From NCBI GenBank assembly GCA_903847285.1, contig CAINDH010000039.1:1-30114 (forward strand): a DNA stretch of 30,114 bases. The letters are read 5' to 3'. The notes under the pieces were generated by a model. It saw only the letters and a program-made list of their open reading frames with translations, had not been told where the DNA came from and did not search any database. Source of the stretch: an uncultured Verrucomicrobia subdivision 3 bacterium (GTDB lineage Bacteria; Verrucomicrobiota; Verrucomicrobiae; Limisphaerales; UBA11358). The translations under genes and the position numbers were made by a program. Positions 16,793 to 25,789 of this stretch are shown in pieces. The number at the start of each line of letters is the position of its first letter. Within the stretch, counting starts at the first letter, position 1.

Positions 16793-18130
16793 TTATTTCC
16801 CCAACAAATGCGGATGTGCTTCTAAGCGATCCCACACGAGTTTATCAATCACCTCGCGTGCCGGTTCGCACTTGATACGCTCAATGATTTCGCCGGCGAA
16901 TGCGTGGATTAACATCTGCCGCGCCGTGTCTTTGCCCATGCCGCGCGAACGCAGATAGAAAATACTTTCCGGATTCAACTGGCCGATGGTCGCGCCGTGC
17001 GTGCATTTCACATCGTCCGCATAAATTTCCAACTGCGGCTTCGTGTCGGCGGTGGCGTCGTCGGAGAGCAGAAGATTTTTATTCGTTTGTTTGGCGTCTG
17101 TCTTTTGCGCGATTTCGCGGACAAGGATGCGCCCGTGGAAAACACCCTTAGACTTATCGTCGAGAATGCCATTGAAGTATTCGTGGCTCGCGCAATGTGG
17201 CTGTGCGTGTTCGACAATCATATGATGGTCGGCTAGCTGTTCATCCTTCGTGAGGTAAAGACCGTTGAGAATGCATTCGAGACCTTCGCCCGCGAGATTC
17301 GTGCGGATGTTGTTGCGGGAAATTTTTGCGCCGAGCGCGATGGAGTGGACGCTGACGTTGCTCGTGCGGCCAAATTCGCCTGCGATGGTTGCGATATGAA
17401 ACGCTTCCGGCGCTTCGTCCTGCAATTTGACGTGTTCTACGCGGGCGTTGTCGCCCGCAAAAATTTCCGTCACTGCATTGGTGAAATACGCGACGTTGCC
17501 GGTGCTGATGTAGCTTTCCACGACAGTCAATTTGCTGTTTGCCTCAGCAATGACGAGGTTGCGCGGCAAAATTGTTTCGCCGGAATTTTTGGCGGAAGAA
17601 ATGTAAATGAGTTGAACTGGTTCGATCACTTCGACGCCTTGCGGCACGAAGATGAACGCGCCGTCCGTGAAGAGCGCCTGATTCAGTGCGGCGAACGCGT
17701 TATTTGCCGTGTGCGCATATTTGCCGAGATGCTTTTCGATGAACGCAGAATCTTTCACGAGCGCGGCGGAAAGGTTTTCAATCCGCACACCGCCGGCGAC
17801 CGGCTTGAGGCTGGAAAGTTTGTCACAGAAAAATCCGTTCACGAAAACAAGGCGTTGGCCGGGCAGCTTGGTGAATGCGGCTTCGTCCAGCAGTTTGCTT
17901 TCCGCGCCATTGACCGCTGCAGGCGTGGCGAGCTGGAAATTTAAATTAGCGATGGGCGTGACATTGGTGAAACGCCAGTCCTCGTCGCTCAATTGGGGAA
18001 AGCCTTGGTCGGCGAAGCTGGCGATGCCGGCCTTGCGCACGGGCGCGAGCCACACGGGCTGCGCGGCGGATTCCAGTTTGGAAAATTTTTCAACCAGCGA
18101 ATCTGTTCCGTTGTTTGCTTTTTGCGTCAT
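16793..18130 (-). CDS. sufD: Fe-S cluster assembly protein SufD
   Basis: The 445-residue product is a SufB/SufD-family protein. It has an N-terminal helical region (KAGIASFADQGFPQLSDEDWRFTNV), a central beta-helix and the C-terminal signature KCTHGATIGQLNPESIFYLRSRG. SufD partners SufB and the ATPase SufC in the cluster scaffold. It is called SufD, not SufB, from its length and the FP-x-x-x-DE-x-WRFT motif. The ATG at 18128-18130 (MTQKANN) is preferred. An in-frame ATG at 18161-18163 would add 11 residues, and neither has a ribosome-binding motif. It is the first gene of the minus-strand run. sufB and sufC, which usually adjoin it, are absent. Confidence 0.9.
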   Translation of the reverse strand: MTQKANNGTDSLVEKFSKLESAAQPVWLAPVRKAGIASFADQGFPQLSDEDWRFTNVTPIANLNFQLATPAAVNGAESKLLDEAAFTKLPGQRLVFVNGFFCDKLSSLKPVAGGVRIENLSAALVKDSAFIEKHLGKYAHTANNAFAALNQALFTDGAFIFVPQGVEVIEPVQLIYISSAKNSGETILPRNLVIAEANSKLTVVESYISTGNVAYFTNAVTEIFAGDNARVEHVKLQDEAPEAFHIATIAGEFGRTSNVSVHSIALGAKISRNNIRTNLAGEGLECILNGLYLTKDEQLADHHMIVEHAQPHCASHEYFNGILDDKSKGVFHGRILVREIAQKTDAKQTNKNLLLSDDATADTKPQLEIYADDVKCTHGATIGQLNPESIFYLRSRGMGKDTARQMLIHAFAGEIIERIKCEPAREVIDKLVWDRLEAHPHLLGK

Positions 18131-18313
18131 AGTCAAAGTTCTAACGAACGCACAGTTTTCCATGCATTCACTCGCCGTGCAAGTCTGCGCTTCAGCGGCA
18201 GCAGCTTGCTTTGAACGCGTCCGGCTTGACGCGCGGAAACAGAACGTTCAATCTCCCCGCCGTCAGCTTTGGAATTAGATTGTTAGCAAGGAATTCGAAC
18301 CAATTTTACCGCG
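18131..18313. promoter_or_regulatory. Divergent intergenic region between sufD and the glutaminase gene
   Basis: These 183 bp must contain, or adjoin, the promoter of the suf run on one strand and of the glutaminase gene on the other. An inverted repeat CAATCT with AGATTG (about 18249-18282) is visible. I find no convincing -35/-10 pair and no recognised Fe-S or iron regulator site. Confidence 0.35.
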
Positions 18314-20161
18314 ATGAAAAAAACAAACGACTCTGTTTTACCTTCACCTATTCAGGATTTTCTATCGGAGCTGCATAGCAACTGCGCTGCCGACAATGAC
18401 GGTGAAGTGGCCACTTACATTCCCGAACTCGCGAAGGCTAACCCTGGCTGGTTCGGTATCTGCATCGTCACCGCCAACGGCTCGGTGTATGAAGTCGGCG
18501 ATACGCAGCAGGAATTCACCATTCAGTCCATCTCCAAACCGTTTGTCTATGGCCTGGCGCTAGAAGATAACGGACGTGATGCCACGCTGGAGCGCGTCGG
18601 TGTCGAGCCGACGGGTGATGCGTTTAATTCCATCAGTCTTGATCCCGAGACGGGGCGTCCGCGCAATCCGATGATTAATGCAGGCGCAATCGCCACCGCC
18701 GGCCTCATCGCGGGCAAATCGCCGGAGTCGCGCTTCAAACGAATTTTGGAAACGTTTTCCGCTTACGCCGGTCGCTCGCTAAAAGTAGATCGCGCCGTCT
18801 ACCAGTCTGAGAGCGACACCGGGCATCGCAATCGCGCCATCGGCCACATGCTTCGAAATTTTAATCAGCTTTCCGGCGATCCCGCGGCGACGACGGAAAT
18901 TTATTTTCAACAGTGTTCCATTTCCGTCACCTGCCGCGATCTTGGCATGATGGCAGCGACGTTGGCGAATCGCGGCATCAATCCGCTTACCGGCAAACAG
19001 GCGCTGCGCGGCGAATATGTTGAGAGCGTGTTGAGTGTGATGGGCACATGCGGGATGTATGACTATGCGGGCGAATGGCTTTATCACGTCGGCATCCCTG
19101 CCAAGAGCGGTGTCGCGGGCGGCGTGCTCGCGGTGTTGCCGGGGCAGATTGGCATAGGTGTTTTTTCACCTCGGCTTGACGCACACGGCAATAGCGTCCG
19201 TGGCATCCGCGTTTGCAAAGAATTATCGCGGCGACTTGATTTGCATTTGTTTAATCGCCCAGTCACCGGCAAATCCACCATCCGGCTAAAATTTACCGGC
19301 GCTGACTTCAACTCTAGTCATGTTCGCACTTTTGACGAAGGCCAGGCGTTGCGCGAACTGGCAAAAGTCATCCACGTTTATCAGTTGCAAGGTCATCTTG
19401 CCTTTGCCACCACCGAGCCATTGTTGCACGACGTGCTCGAACATGCGCAGAAAATCCGTTTTCCCATCCTCGACCTTAAACGCGTGCTGAGCCTGAATGA
19501 AAGCGCCGGTCATCTCCTGCATTCGCTCGTCACCAAGCTGCATGCTGCCGAAAAAACCGTTGTCTTCACGCACTGTGAACATCTGCCATTACTGCGCCGC
19601 ATGATGAAGAAAAAACTCGGAGCCTCGTTCGCGGAACAGTTTATCGCGTATTCCAACAACGATCTCGCGTTGGAATGGTGTGAGGAAACCCTGCTCGAAA
19701 ACACGCGGTATGCCCACGCGCCACATTTCCGTGCCAAGCCTGCCGATTACGAATTGCTTAAGGACTTGACCGCCGCCGAATTAAAAATCATCCAGCCGCT
19801 CCTGCAGCCGCAGAGCTTTAAGCGCGGGCACGTCATCATCAACGCCGGCGACGACGCCCACGAAATGTTTTTCCTCGCCCGTGGACATGTCAGCGTTCTG
19901 TTGCCTGGCGAGGAACGACATCGGCTGGCGACATTCTCGCCAGGGATGTCCTTCGGCGAGATGGCGTTTCTCGACGGCGCTCCGCGTTCCGCCAACATCG
20001 TCGCCGACTCGGAGGTCGAATGTGATTTGCTAACGCAGGAAAAATTTCTCGCGCTGGGCAAGTCGCATCCTGAAATCAAAATCAAGATGCTCGCGAACCT
20101 CTCGCTCAACCTGACCGCCAAACTCCGCAAGGCAAACCGGGAGTTAAGTGTGTTTGAGTAA
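18314..20161 (+). CDS. glsA: Glutaminase fused to STAS and cyclic-nucleotide-binding domains
   Basis: The 615-residue product should hydrolyse glutamine to glutamate and ammonia. Residues 1-310 are a complete beta-lactamase-fold glutaminase with the Ser72-x-x-Lys75 catalytic pair in QSISKPF, ENGR-like DNGRDATLERVGVEPTG, NPMINAGAIA, MYDYAGEW (Tyr249) and KSGVAGG. Residues about 323-470 form a STAS-like domain (ILDLKRVLSLNESAGHLL). Residues about 478-600 form a cyclic-nucleotide-binding domain whose phosphate cassette, FGEMAFLDGAPRSA, keeps the Gly, Glu, Arg558 and Ser559 expected of nucleotide-binding members. Stand-alone bacterial glutaminases are about 310 residues. The additions suggest allosteric control by cAMP or cGMP and by a protein partner. 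It is divergent from sufD. No Shine-Dalgarno motif precedes the ATG. Confidence 0.92.
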   Translation: MKKTNDSVLPSPIQDFLSELHSNCAADNDGEVATYIPELAKANPGWFGICIVTANGSVYEVGDTQQEFTIQSISKPFVYGLALEDNGRDATLERVGVEPTGDAFNSISLDPETGRPRNPMINAGAIATAGLIAGKSPESRFKRILETFSAYAGRSLKVDRAVYQSESDTGHRNRAIGHMLRNFNQLSGDPAATTEIYFQQCSISVTCRDLGMMAATLANRGINPLTGKQALRGEYVESVLSVMGTCGMYDYAGEWLYHVGIPAKSGVAGGVLAVLPGQIGIGVFSPRLDAHGNSVRGIRVCKELSRRLDLHLFNRPVTGKSTIRLKFTGADFNSSHVRTFDEGQALRELAKVIHVYQLQGHLAFATTEPLLHDVLEHAQKIRFPILDLKRVLSLNESAGHLLHSLVTKLHAAEKTVVFTHCEHLPLLRRMMKKKLGASFAEQFIAYSNNDLALEWCEETLLENTRYAHAPHFRAKPADYELLKDLTAAELKIIQPLLQPQSFKRGHVIINAGDDAHEMFFLARGHVSVLLPGEERHRLATFSPGMSFGEMAFLDGAPRSANIVADSEVECDLLTQEKFLALGKSHPEIKIKMLANLSLNLTAKLRKANRELSVFE

Positions 20162-20217
20162 ACGGAGTAGTCTCCTCCCAGCACAGGCCAGCTAAAAACT
20201 AAAACTTTTTTGTATTC

Positions 20218-23200
20218 TTAGCGGGCTGGAATTATCTCCGCGCTTCTCAACGTAACCGGGCCGAGCAGACCTGACTTCAGAAGCGGCGAAGTCTTAGTCC
20301 AATGATGCCACGTCGTGAACGTGAGCCGTCCGGTCGGGCTCGACTTGCCGTCGAGGAGCCACTGCGGCCACGCTTTTAGCTGCTTGCCGTTCCACTCGCG
20401 ATCGTCTGGCAATTGTTCGTCGCCGATGAGGCGGTTCGGCCAGAGGTTCGTAACTTTGACAATGAGCTTGTTCGCGCCGGATTTGGCAGCAGCAGTGATA
20501 TTGACACGGAACGGCGGTTTCCACAAAATGCCGAGGTCGTTTCCGTTCAGCGAGACTTCCGCAAAGTTTTTCACCGCTCCCAGATCGAGCCAGAGTTCGC
20601 GGTTGGCAACCAATTGATCGGCGGCGATACCAATCTCCTTTTCGTAAGTTGCCGTGCCCGAAAAATAACGCACACCGCTGTTTGTGTGCGTCGTCCAGGA
20701 AATCAAATCGTCCAGTGCGACCGTTGGTGGTGCGCCCCAGTTTGAAGGGAAGTTCAGTGTCCATGCGCCAGCAATCTGTTGCGACACGGGTAGGTTTTTC
20801 ACCTCCGCTAGCATCTTTTTTCCGCCAGCAGTGTGCAACTCCAAACGCCCGTTGCTCCAAGCTTTTACGATGGTTGTGCCGTCGGGTTTAACGCTGCTTT
20901 CCCATTGTGGCGGTTGGCCGAGGCCGGTCGCACCCGGGAGTGTGAGGGTTCCTTTCTCGTGAGCGGTCAATTGACCTGGCTTGCCGTTGAAGGTGTAGTT
21001 CACGCGCAACTCTTTCTCGTGGTTAAATGCCGGGTCGAGGCCAAGCGTTTCGTTGTTGGCAGCGATAACGGTGGTCCCGTGGCGCACCAACTCGGAAATT
21101 TTCGCGGTGACATCCAGACTCGCCGTGCCGTCGATCGCAGCGTAAGTCGCGCTGTGGATTTCCAGTTTTGGCAGTGGCGCATTTTCAACTTTCAAGTCAC
21201 CACTCACTGCGATGACGTGGTCGGCTCCTGCTGTCGCGTGTCGGAAGATGACGAACACAGATTCGGCGGGTTGAAAATTCAGCCGCACTGTCATGCGTCC
21301 GTCCTGTTCGCTCCAAACCGATGCGGGTTCAATGGCGCCGGTTTCGGGATGCCACAGTTCTGGGATTTTTCCGTTCACGCGGAAGGTGCAGTTCGCAGAA
21401 TCAAACTGCCGCCGCTGGTTGGAGACGAAATAAATCTCTGCGTCACCGTCAACCCGATGGCAAAACGCCAGTCGTGAAGCTTTGTCGGCGCCGGTGAATT
21501 CAAAATCAGGCTTTAGTTTCTGCGTCGTAAAAATGTCCGCGAGCGGTTGGCCCCAGACAATCCGCCCTTTTCCGACGGCATTTTCAAAAACATTCGTGCC
21601 ATCACACTTGCCCCATAGCTTGCCAGCGAGTTTTTTGACCTGCTCATCGCACTTCGGATAGTCCGTGAGGCTGGGCGAATGTTGCGGTCGTTGGCCGACG
21701 ACCGTTGCACCCTCGCGCACAAGTTTCCCGATTCGCTCGAGCAATTGCGGTGTCATATCAGAATCGTTCGGTGGCAGGATTAGTGCGGCGTAATTTGCAC
21801 CGCTCGCTAGCGTGAGTCGTCCGTGCTTCACCGTCGCGCCGTGTAGCAGCACGTCGGCGTTGATGGCATCGTAATCGTAACTAGCGGGCAGGGGAGGATT
21901 GCCTACGCGCATTTCGCTGGGCGCACTTTCGCCAGTGAAGTAAGCGGCGTCAGCTACGGCTCGGCCCTGTTGCAAAAGGAATTCGCAGCGCGAAATGTAA
22001 TCAATCCACGGCTTGCCCTGATTCCACCAAGTCACCGTGCGCTCAAAATGAAATCCCCACTGGCCCATGGTCATGCCGGGAAAAGTGTTCGTCCATGGCT
22101 GCATGGCGTAACGATGAAAGACATAGCGGTTCAAGCCTTGGCAATACATGAGATCGCCTAGCGTCTTGAGCGAATACGGGTCGTTCTGCCAGCGCCCGGG
22201 TTCAGGCGAAGCGGTGAACGACTCCGCCGCGACGATACTCTTGCCGTAAATATGCGCGATGGAGGCCGCCAGTTTGACCGAAGAATGTCCTTGGCTACCG
22301 CTCCAAAACTCGCCCATCACCACGTCAGCGGGCGCACCGCTCTGCATGGATTCAAACGGCCCGGTGTAAGGTTCGATGGCGTTGAGCAAACCGTTCTGCT
22401 TGCACAGCTCGGCGAAATGCCCGAAATAGTTTTCCGCAAATAAATCCGCAATCGTGCGGCGAACGTCCCAGAGAAATCTTTCCGAGACGGCAGGATTTTC
22501 CACGACGAGGCCGGTGAATGCCGGTAGAAATTTGGTGAGGTCGTAGCCCCGCCGCTTTTGAAATTCTTTACGGAAATCCTGATTCCAGTTCTGGCCGCCG
22601 ACTTCGTAGCTGTCAATGAGCGAGGTGTTTAGGGCTTTGCCCGCGAGCGGTCCGATGTCGTCGAGCACGACTTTCATGAAGCCATTCCAATGCGCATCCA
22701 GTGCCGCCTTGCTGAACTTGTCGCACTCCAAACCTTCGCCTTCCTTCGGTGCGGGATGATTATTTTTGCCGGTGGGGGTGAAACCGAAACGTTGGATGAC
22801 CCATTCGCCAGTGGGCACGCGCCAATTCAACCGACCATCGGCCGTCAATTTGGAGGTGAGATCTATAATTTCCCGCTGCGGCATAGCGCCCGCAGGGCTA
22901 AAATTTGCGTCCCGATCCGACAAGGCTTCGGCTTGTCCGACGCCTCCGCCGATTTCCATGGTAATCTTCCGGCCTAAATTTTTGATCTTCAAAAGCGGAG
23001 TCGGGCCGACGGGGTAGGCTAGCACCGCAATGTCGCGATAAAACCCGAGTTTTATGGGGGGTAGTGGCAGCGTGGTATTATAGTTCGTCGGGCCGGACAC
23101 ACGCATTTCGCTGATCGTGACGCGCATCATGGCGTTCGTGACCGTGTTCCAAGGCCCGCCGCTACTGGACCAGCCGGCACAATTCTCCACGGAAAGTTCC

Positions 23201-23526
23201 AAGCCAAGGCGGTTGGCTTCTTGCACGGCGAACTTAAAATCCTCCCGCCATTCCGCACTCATGAAATTAACCGGGCCGCGCGGGATTCCACAATCAACGT
23301 TCACGATGGTCGCACCACCGAGGCCAATTTGCTTCATCGCTTCCAAGTCGGCGGTGATGCCGGCTTTGGTGATGTTTCCGTTCATCCAATGCCACCATGT
23401 TTGCGGCTTGGCGGAATCGGGCGGCGTGAGAAAACCGGAGTCAAGTGAGTCTGCCGTCGCAACGGAAGCCGCGAACAATAGTCCAAAAAATAATGAGACG
23501 GGCAGGGAACGTGATGAGTTTTTCAT
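20218..23526 (-). CDS. Secreted GH106-like glycoside hydrolase (putative alpha-L-rhamnosidase)
   Basis: The 1102-residue product has a signal peptide (MKNSSRSLPVSLFFGLLFAASVATA). The catalytic part opens with FLTPPDSAKPQTWWHWMNGNIT, followed by GITADLEAMKQIGLGGA and SVENCAGWSSSGGPW. These are hallmarks of the large GH106/glyco_hydro_106-like proteins known as alpha-L-rhamnosidases. Further on are PRGYDL-like RRGYDLTKFLP and FWSGSQGH. A C-terminal galactose-binding-like domain (about 960-1060) shows YEKEIGI, LWLDLG, NGNDLGILWKPPF and NLWPNRLIGDEQLPDD. Rhamnose specificity is inferred from the family and not proven. The gene follows the GH16 gene by 77 bp on the same strand and is convergent with the glutaminase gene. 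Confidence 0.8.
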   Translation of the reverse strand: MKNSSRSLPVSLFFGLLFAASVATADSLDSGFLTPPDSAKPQTWWHWMNGNITKAGITADLEAMKQIGLGGATIVNVDCGIPRGPVNFMSAEWREDFKFAVQEANRLGLELSVENCAGWSSSGGPWNTVTNAMMRVTISEMRVSGPTNYNTTLPLPPIKLGFYRDIAVLAYPVGPTPLLKIKNLGRKITMEIGGGVGQAEALSDRDANFSPAGAMPQREIIDLTSKLTADGRLNWRVPTGEWVIQRFGFTPTGKNNHPAPKEGEGLECDKFSKAALDAHWNGFMKVVLDDIGPLAGKALNTSLIDSYEVGGQNWNQDFRKEFQKRRGYDLTKFLPAFTGLVVENPAVSERFLWDVRRTIADLFAENYFGHFAELCKQNGLLNAIEPYTGPFESMQSGAPADVVMGEFWSGSQGHSSVKLAASIAHIYGKSIVAAESFTASPEPGRWQNDPYSLKTLGDLMYCQGLNRYVFHRYAMQPWTNTFPGMTMGQWGFHFERTVTWWNQGKPWIDYISRCEFLLQQGRAVADAAYFTGESAPSEMRVGNPPLPASYDYDAINADVLLHGATVKHGRLTLASGANYAALILPPNDSDMTPQLLERIGKLVREGATVVGQRPQHSPSLTDYPKCDEQVKKLAGKLWGKCDGTNVFENAVGKGRIVWGQPLADIFTTQKLKPDFEFTGADKASRLAFCHRVDGDAEIYFVSNQRRQFDSANCTFRVNGKIPELWHPETGAIEPASVWSEQDGRMTVRLNFQPAESVFVIFRHATAGADHVIAVSGDLKVENAPLPKLEIHSATYAAIDGTASLDVTAKISELVRHGTTVIAANNETLGLDPAFNHEKELRVNYTFNGKPGQLTAHEKGTLTLPGATGLGQPPQWESSVKPDGTTIVKAWSNGRLELHTAGGKKMLAEVKNLPVSQQIAGAWTLNFPSNWGAPPTVALDDLISWTTHTNSGVRYFSGTATYEKEIGIAADQLVANRELWLDLGAVKNFAEVSLNGNDLGILWKPPFRVNITAAAKSGANKLIVKVTNLWPNRLIGDEQLPDDREWNGKQLKAWPQWLLDGKSSPTGRLTFTTWHHWTKTSPLLKSGLLGPVTLRSAEIIPAR

Positions 23527-23545
23527 GGATAATAATTTTGTAGTT

Positions 23546-23567
23546 CGGGCATTTTGTTGTTTGCCCG
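23546..23567. other. Hairpin between the GH16 and GH106-like genes
   Basis: CGGGCA and TGCCCG pair across a 10-base T-rich loop in the 77-bp gap between the GH16 stop and the GH106-like start. On the minus-strand transcript it is not followed by a U-run, so it is more likely an RNA-processing or translation-affecting hairpin than a terminator. Confidence 0.35.
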
Positions 23568-23603
23568 GCGTGGCTCACAAGCGTAAAAACGGCAAGTCTT
23601 CAG

Positions 23604-24428
23604 TTATTTTTTCTGCTGATAAACGCGAACCCAGTCCACTTCAAACTTGATGGGGAAATCGGTTGACGTCGGGTCGCCGCCGCAATCCCCACCAATGGCT
23701 TGGTTGAGAATGATGTAAACAGGGCGATGGAATGGATTCCCGCGGTCAGCATGGTCGGCATCTGATAGCGTTAGATGGTTCATCAACTTGCCATCCATCG
23801 AGAGGTCGATGTTGGTGTTGTCCCATTCCATTGTCCAGGTGTGGAATTTTTCGGACCAGTTTGGATCGTTCAATTCGGTGACCGGTTTTTTTTGGGCGAG
23901 CCATTTGATATCGCCGTCGAGCTGGTAGCCGATGTTGGCGAGCACAGTGCCGGTGTAAAATTCCATGATATCGATTTCGCCACAGGCGGGCCAGCGGGTG
24001 TGACCAAATCCGGCGCCGAGGGTCCAGAATGCCGGCCAGCTTCCCAACCGCGTATCAATGCGCGCCCTCATCTCGAATTTTCCGTAAGTGAATTCCTGCA
24101 ACCGATGTGACGTCAGGCTGGCGGATGTGTAGGTGACCTCTTTGCGGTTTTTACGCCAATCACCGCTCTTCGCTGAGTAATGAGGATTTGGCTTGGTTTC
24201 GCGGCGGGCTTCGATGACGAGCAGGCCATTCGTGCAAACTACGTTTTCCGGCTGATACCATTGGAGCTCCTCATTGCGGATAAAGCCGCGTTCGTTTTTC
24301 CAATTCGCCGGATTCGGCGCGCCGTTGGTATTGAATTCATCCGACCAAACCAGCTTCCAGCCGTCTACCGCGTGAACGTTGATGACGGCAAGGATGCCAG
24401 CGAGCGCAAAAATTCGTTTCCAATTCAT
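23604..24428 (-). CDS. Secreted GH16 beta-glucanase (laminarinase-like)
   Basis: The product is about 274 residues and consists of a signal peptide (MNWKRIFALAGILAVINVHA) and one GH16 domain. The catalytic motif GEIDIMEF supplies Glu151 (nucleophile), Asp153 and Glu156 (acid/base) in the E-x-D-x-x-E form typical of laminarinase-type enzymes. Other family marks are LVWSDEFN near the start, YGKFEMRARI, GSWPAFWTLG, HTWTMEWD and the terminal FEVDWVRVYQ. It should cut beta-1,3 (or mixed-linkage) glucans or a related galactan. The ATG at 24426-24428 is chosen; a TTG three codons upstream is less likely. It begins 64 bp from the divergent recR start. Confidence 0.9.
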   Translation of the reverse strand: MNWKRIFALAGILAVINVHAVDGWKLVWSDEFNTNGAPNPANWKNERGFIRNEELQWYQPENVVCTNGLLVIEARRETKPNPHYSAKSGDWRKNRKEVTYTSASLTSHRLQEFTYGKFEMRARIDTRLGSWPAFWTLGAGFGHTRWPACGEIDIMEFYTGTVLANIGYQLDGDIKWLAQKKPVTELNDPNWSEKFHTWTMEWDNTNIDLSMDGKLMNHLTLSDADHADRGNPFHRPVYIILNQAIGGDCGGDPTSTDFPIKFEVDWVRVYQQKK

Positions 24429-24492
24429 TCGCCACAACAGACGGCAGGCCCTTGGAAGAGATTACTGGAAACTACTGAAATAATTTCCCATC

Positions 24493-25107
24493 ATGCGCGA
24501 GCAAAAATTCATGCTGCCCGAACCCATCATCGCCCTGACCGCCGCGCTCGCCAAGTTGCCGGGCGTCGGTCCCCGTTCTGCTGAGCGCATTGCTCTGCAC
24601 CTGGTGCAGGCTGACGTGCCGACAGTTAAGCATCTCGCGGAAACTATTTTGACCGCGCGCGAACGCATCCGCTTCTGCGAAACCTGCGGCGCGCTCACGG
24701 AAATATCTCCCTGTGCGACTTGCACGGACGACCGCCGTGATGCCTCGATTGTCTGTATTGTGGAACGCGCCGTGGACATTTTGAGCATCGAAAAATCTGG
24801 CTCCTTTCGCGGCAAGTTTCACGTGCTCGGCGGCAAAATTTCTCCGCTCGATGGCGTGGAGCCGGATGATTTGCGCATCGGCGGATTGGAACAAAGACTC
24901 GCTGTCGAACCTATCCGCGAACTCATTATCGCCCTCGGCACGGATGTCGAAGGTGACGCCACCAGCAACTATCTCGCAAAGCGTCTCGCGCGCAGTGGTC
25001 TGAAGATTTCCCGCATCGGATTCGGTCTGCCAGCGGGAAGTGGTTTGGAATTTGCAGATGAACTGACACTCAATCGCGCGCTGGAAGGTCGCAGGGAAAT
25101 GTTGTGA
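24493..25107 (+). CDS. recR: Recombination mediator protein RecR
   Basis: The 204-residue protein works with RecO (and RecF) to load RecA on single-stranded DNA during repair. All domains are present: the helix-hairpin-helix (LPGVGPRSAERIALHLV, about 22-38), the four-cysteine zinc finger (CETCG and SPCATC, about 62-77), the Toprim domain (ASIVCIVE through ALGTDVEGDATSNYLA), and the C-terminal GLPAGSGLEFADELTLNRALEGR. Length matches the family (about 200). The ATG at 24493 could be replaced by the ATG seven codons later. The downstream HAD gene starts on GTG overlapping its stop by 4 bp. Confidence 0.96.
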   Translation: MREQKFMLPEPIIALTAALAKLPGVGPRSAERIALHLVQADVPTVKHLAETILTARERIRFCETCGALTEISPCATCTDDRRDASIVCIVERAVDILSIEKSGSFRGKFHVLGGKISPLDGVEPDDLRIGGLEQRLAVEPIRELIIALGTDVEGDATSNYLAKRLARSGLKISRIGFGLPAGSGLEFADELTLNRALEGRREML

Positions 25108-25712
25108 ACACCGCGCCCGTCTTCATCTTCGACCTCGGTAAAGTGTTGGTGGATTTTGATTACTCCATCGCCGCGCGCAAGATTGCCGCGCGCAGTGCCA
25201 AGGCCCCGGAAGATTTACACGCGTTCCTCGGTAGTTCGCCGCTGCTTGTCGAATTCGAGAGCGGACGCCTCACGCGTCAGTCTTTTTACGAAGCCATCTG
25301 CCACGCCATTGGGTTTCAGGGCGGCCTCGCGGAGTTTGGCGGCGCGTTCGCGGACATCTTTGCCGAGATGCCCGGCACGATTGCGCTGCACGCGGAATTG
25401 CGGCAGCGCGGGTTCAAGACCTACATCTTTTCCAACACCAACGACCTCGCCATCGAACACGTCCAGCGCAACTTTCCGTTCTTCCAGAACTTTGATGGCT
25501 ACATCTACTCCTACGAAGTCGGCGCGATGAAGCCATTGCCAAAAATCTATGAGGCGATGGAAGCCATGTGCGGACGGCGCGGCGCGGATTTAATTTATCT
25601 CGATGACCGCGCTGAAAACATCGCGGCTGGCGCAGCGCGTGGCTGGCGCGCGATTCTGCACGAGTCACCGGAGAAATCGCGGCAAGCAGTGGTTGCGATG
25701 GGGGTTTTGTGA
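25104..25712 (+). CDS. HAD-superfamily phosphatase (YihX-like, subfamily IA)
   Basis: The 202-residue cytoplasmic hydrolase shows the HAD motifs: motif I FIFDLGKVLVDFD with nucleophile Asp10, motif II FSNTND (Ser110), motif III Lys143 in GAMKP, and motif IV IYLDDRAENI (Asp167 and Asp168). Motif I reads D-L-G where many HADs have D-x-D. This is normal for the YihX (glucose-1-phosphate phosphatase) group, so it need not mean inactivity. The substrate is unknown. The GTG start at 25104 overlaps the recR stop (GTGA), implying translational coupling; no later start gives an intact motif I. Confidence 0.88.
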   Translation: MNTAPVFIFDLGKVLVDFDYSIAARKIAARSAKAPEDLHAFLGSSPLLVEFESGRLTRQSFYEAICHAIGFQGGLAEFGGAFADIFAEMPGTIALHAELRQRGFKTYIFSNTNDLAIEHVQRNFPFFQNFDGYIYSYEVGAMKPLPKIYEAMEAMCGRRGADLIYLDDRAENIAAGAARGWRAILHESPEKSRQAVVAMGVL

Positions 25713-25789
25713 ATTATTTCGCTTTTCGTTTCGGCCGAAGCGCGGGAATTGCGCTTTGCACGGTGGCTTGCGGGATTTAAGCTGCGGGC

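Noticed and set aside
18270..18310. GGTTCGAAT-like T-loop sequence on the minus strand, suggesting a tRNA
   Set aside because: No acceptor stem, anticodon arm or D-arm can be arranged around it.
20162..20217. GGAG-CTCC hairpin and T-run between the convergent glutaminase and GH106-like genes
   Set aside because: The four-pair stem is too short and the T-run is about 35 bases away, so it is not an intrinsic terminator.
25104..25712. HAD protein as an inactive enzyme because motif I lacks the second Asp
   Set aside because: The YihX-like subgroup naturally has D-L-G in motif I, and the other catalytic motifs are intact.
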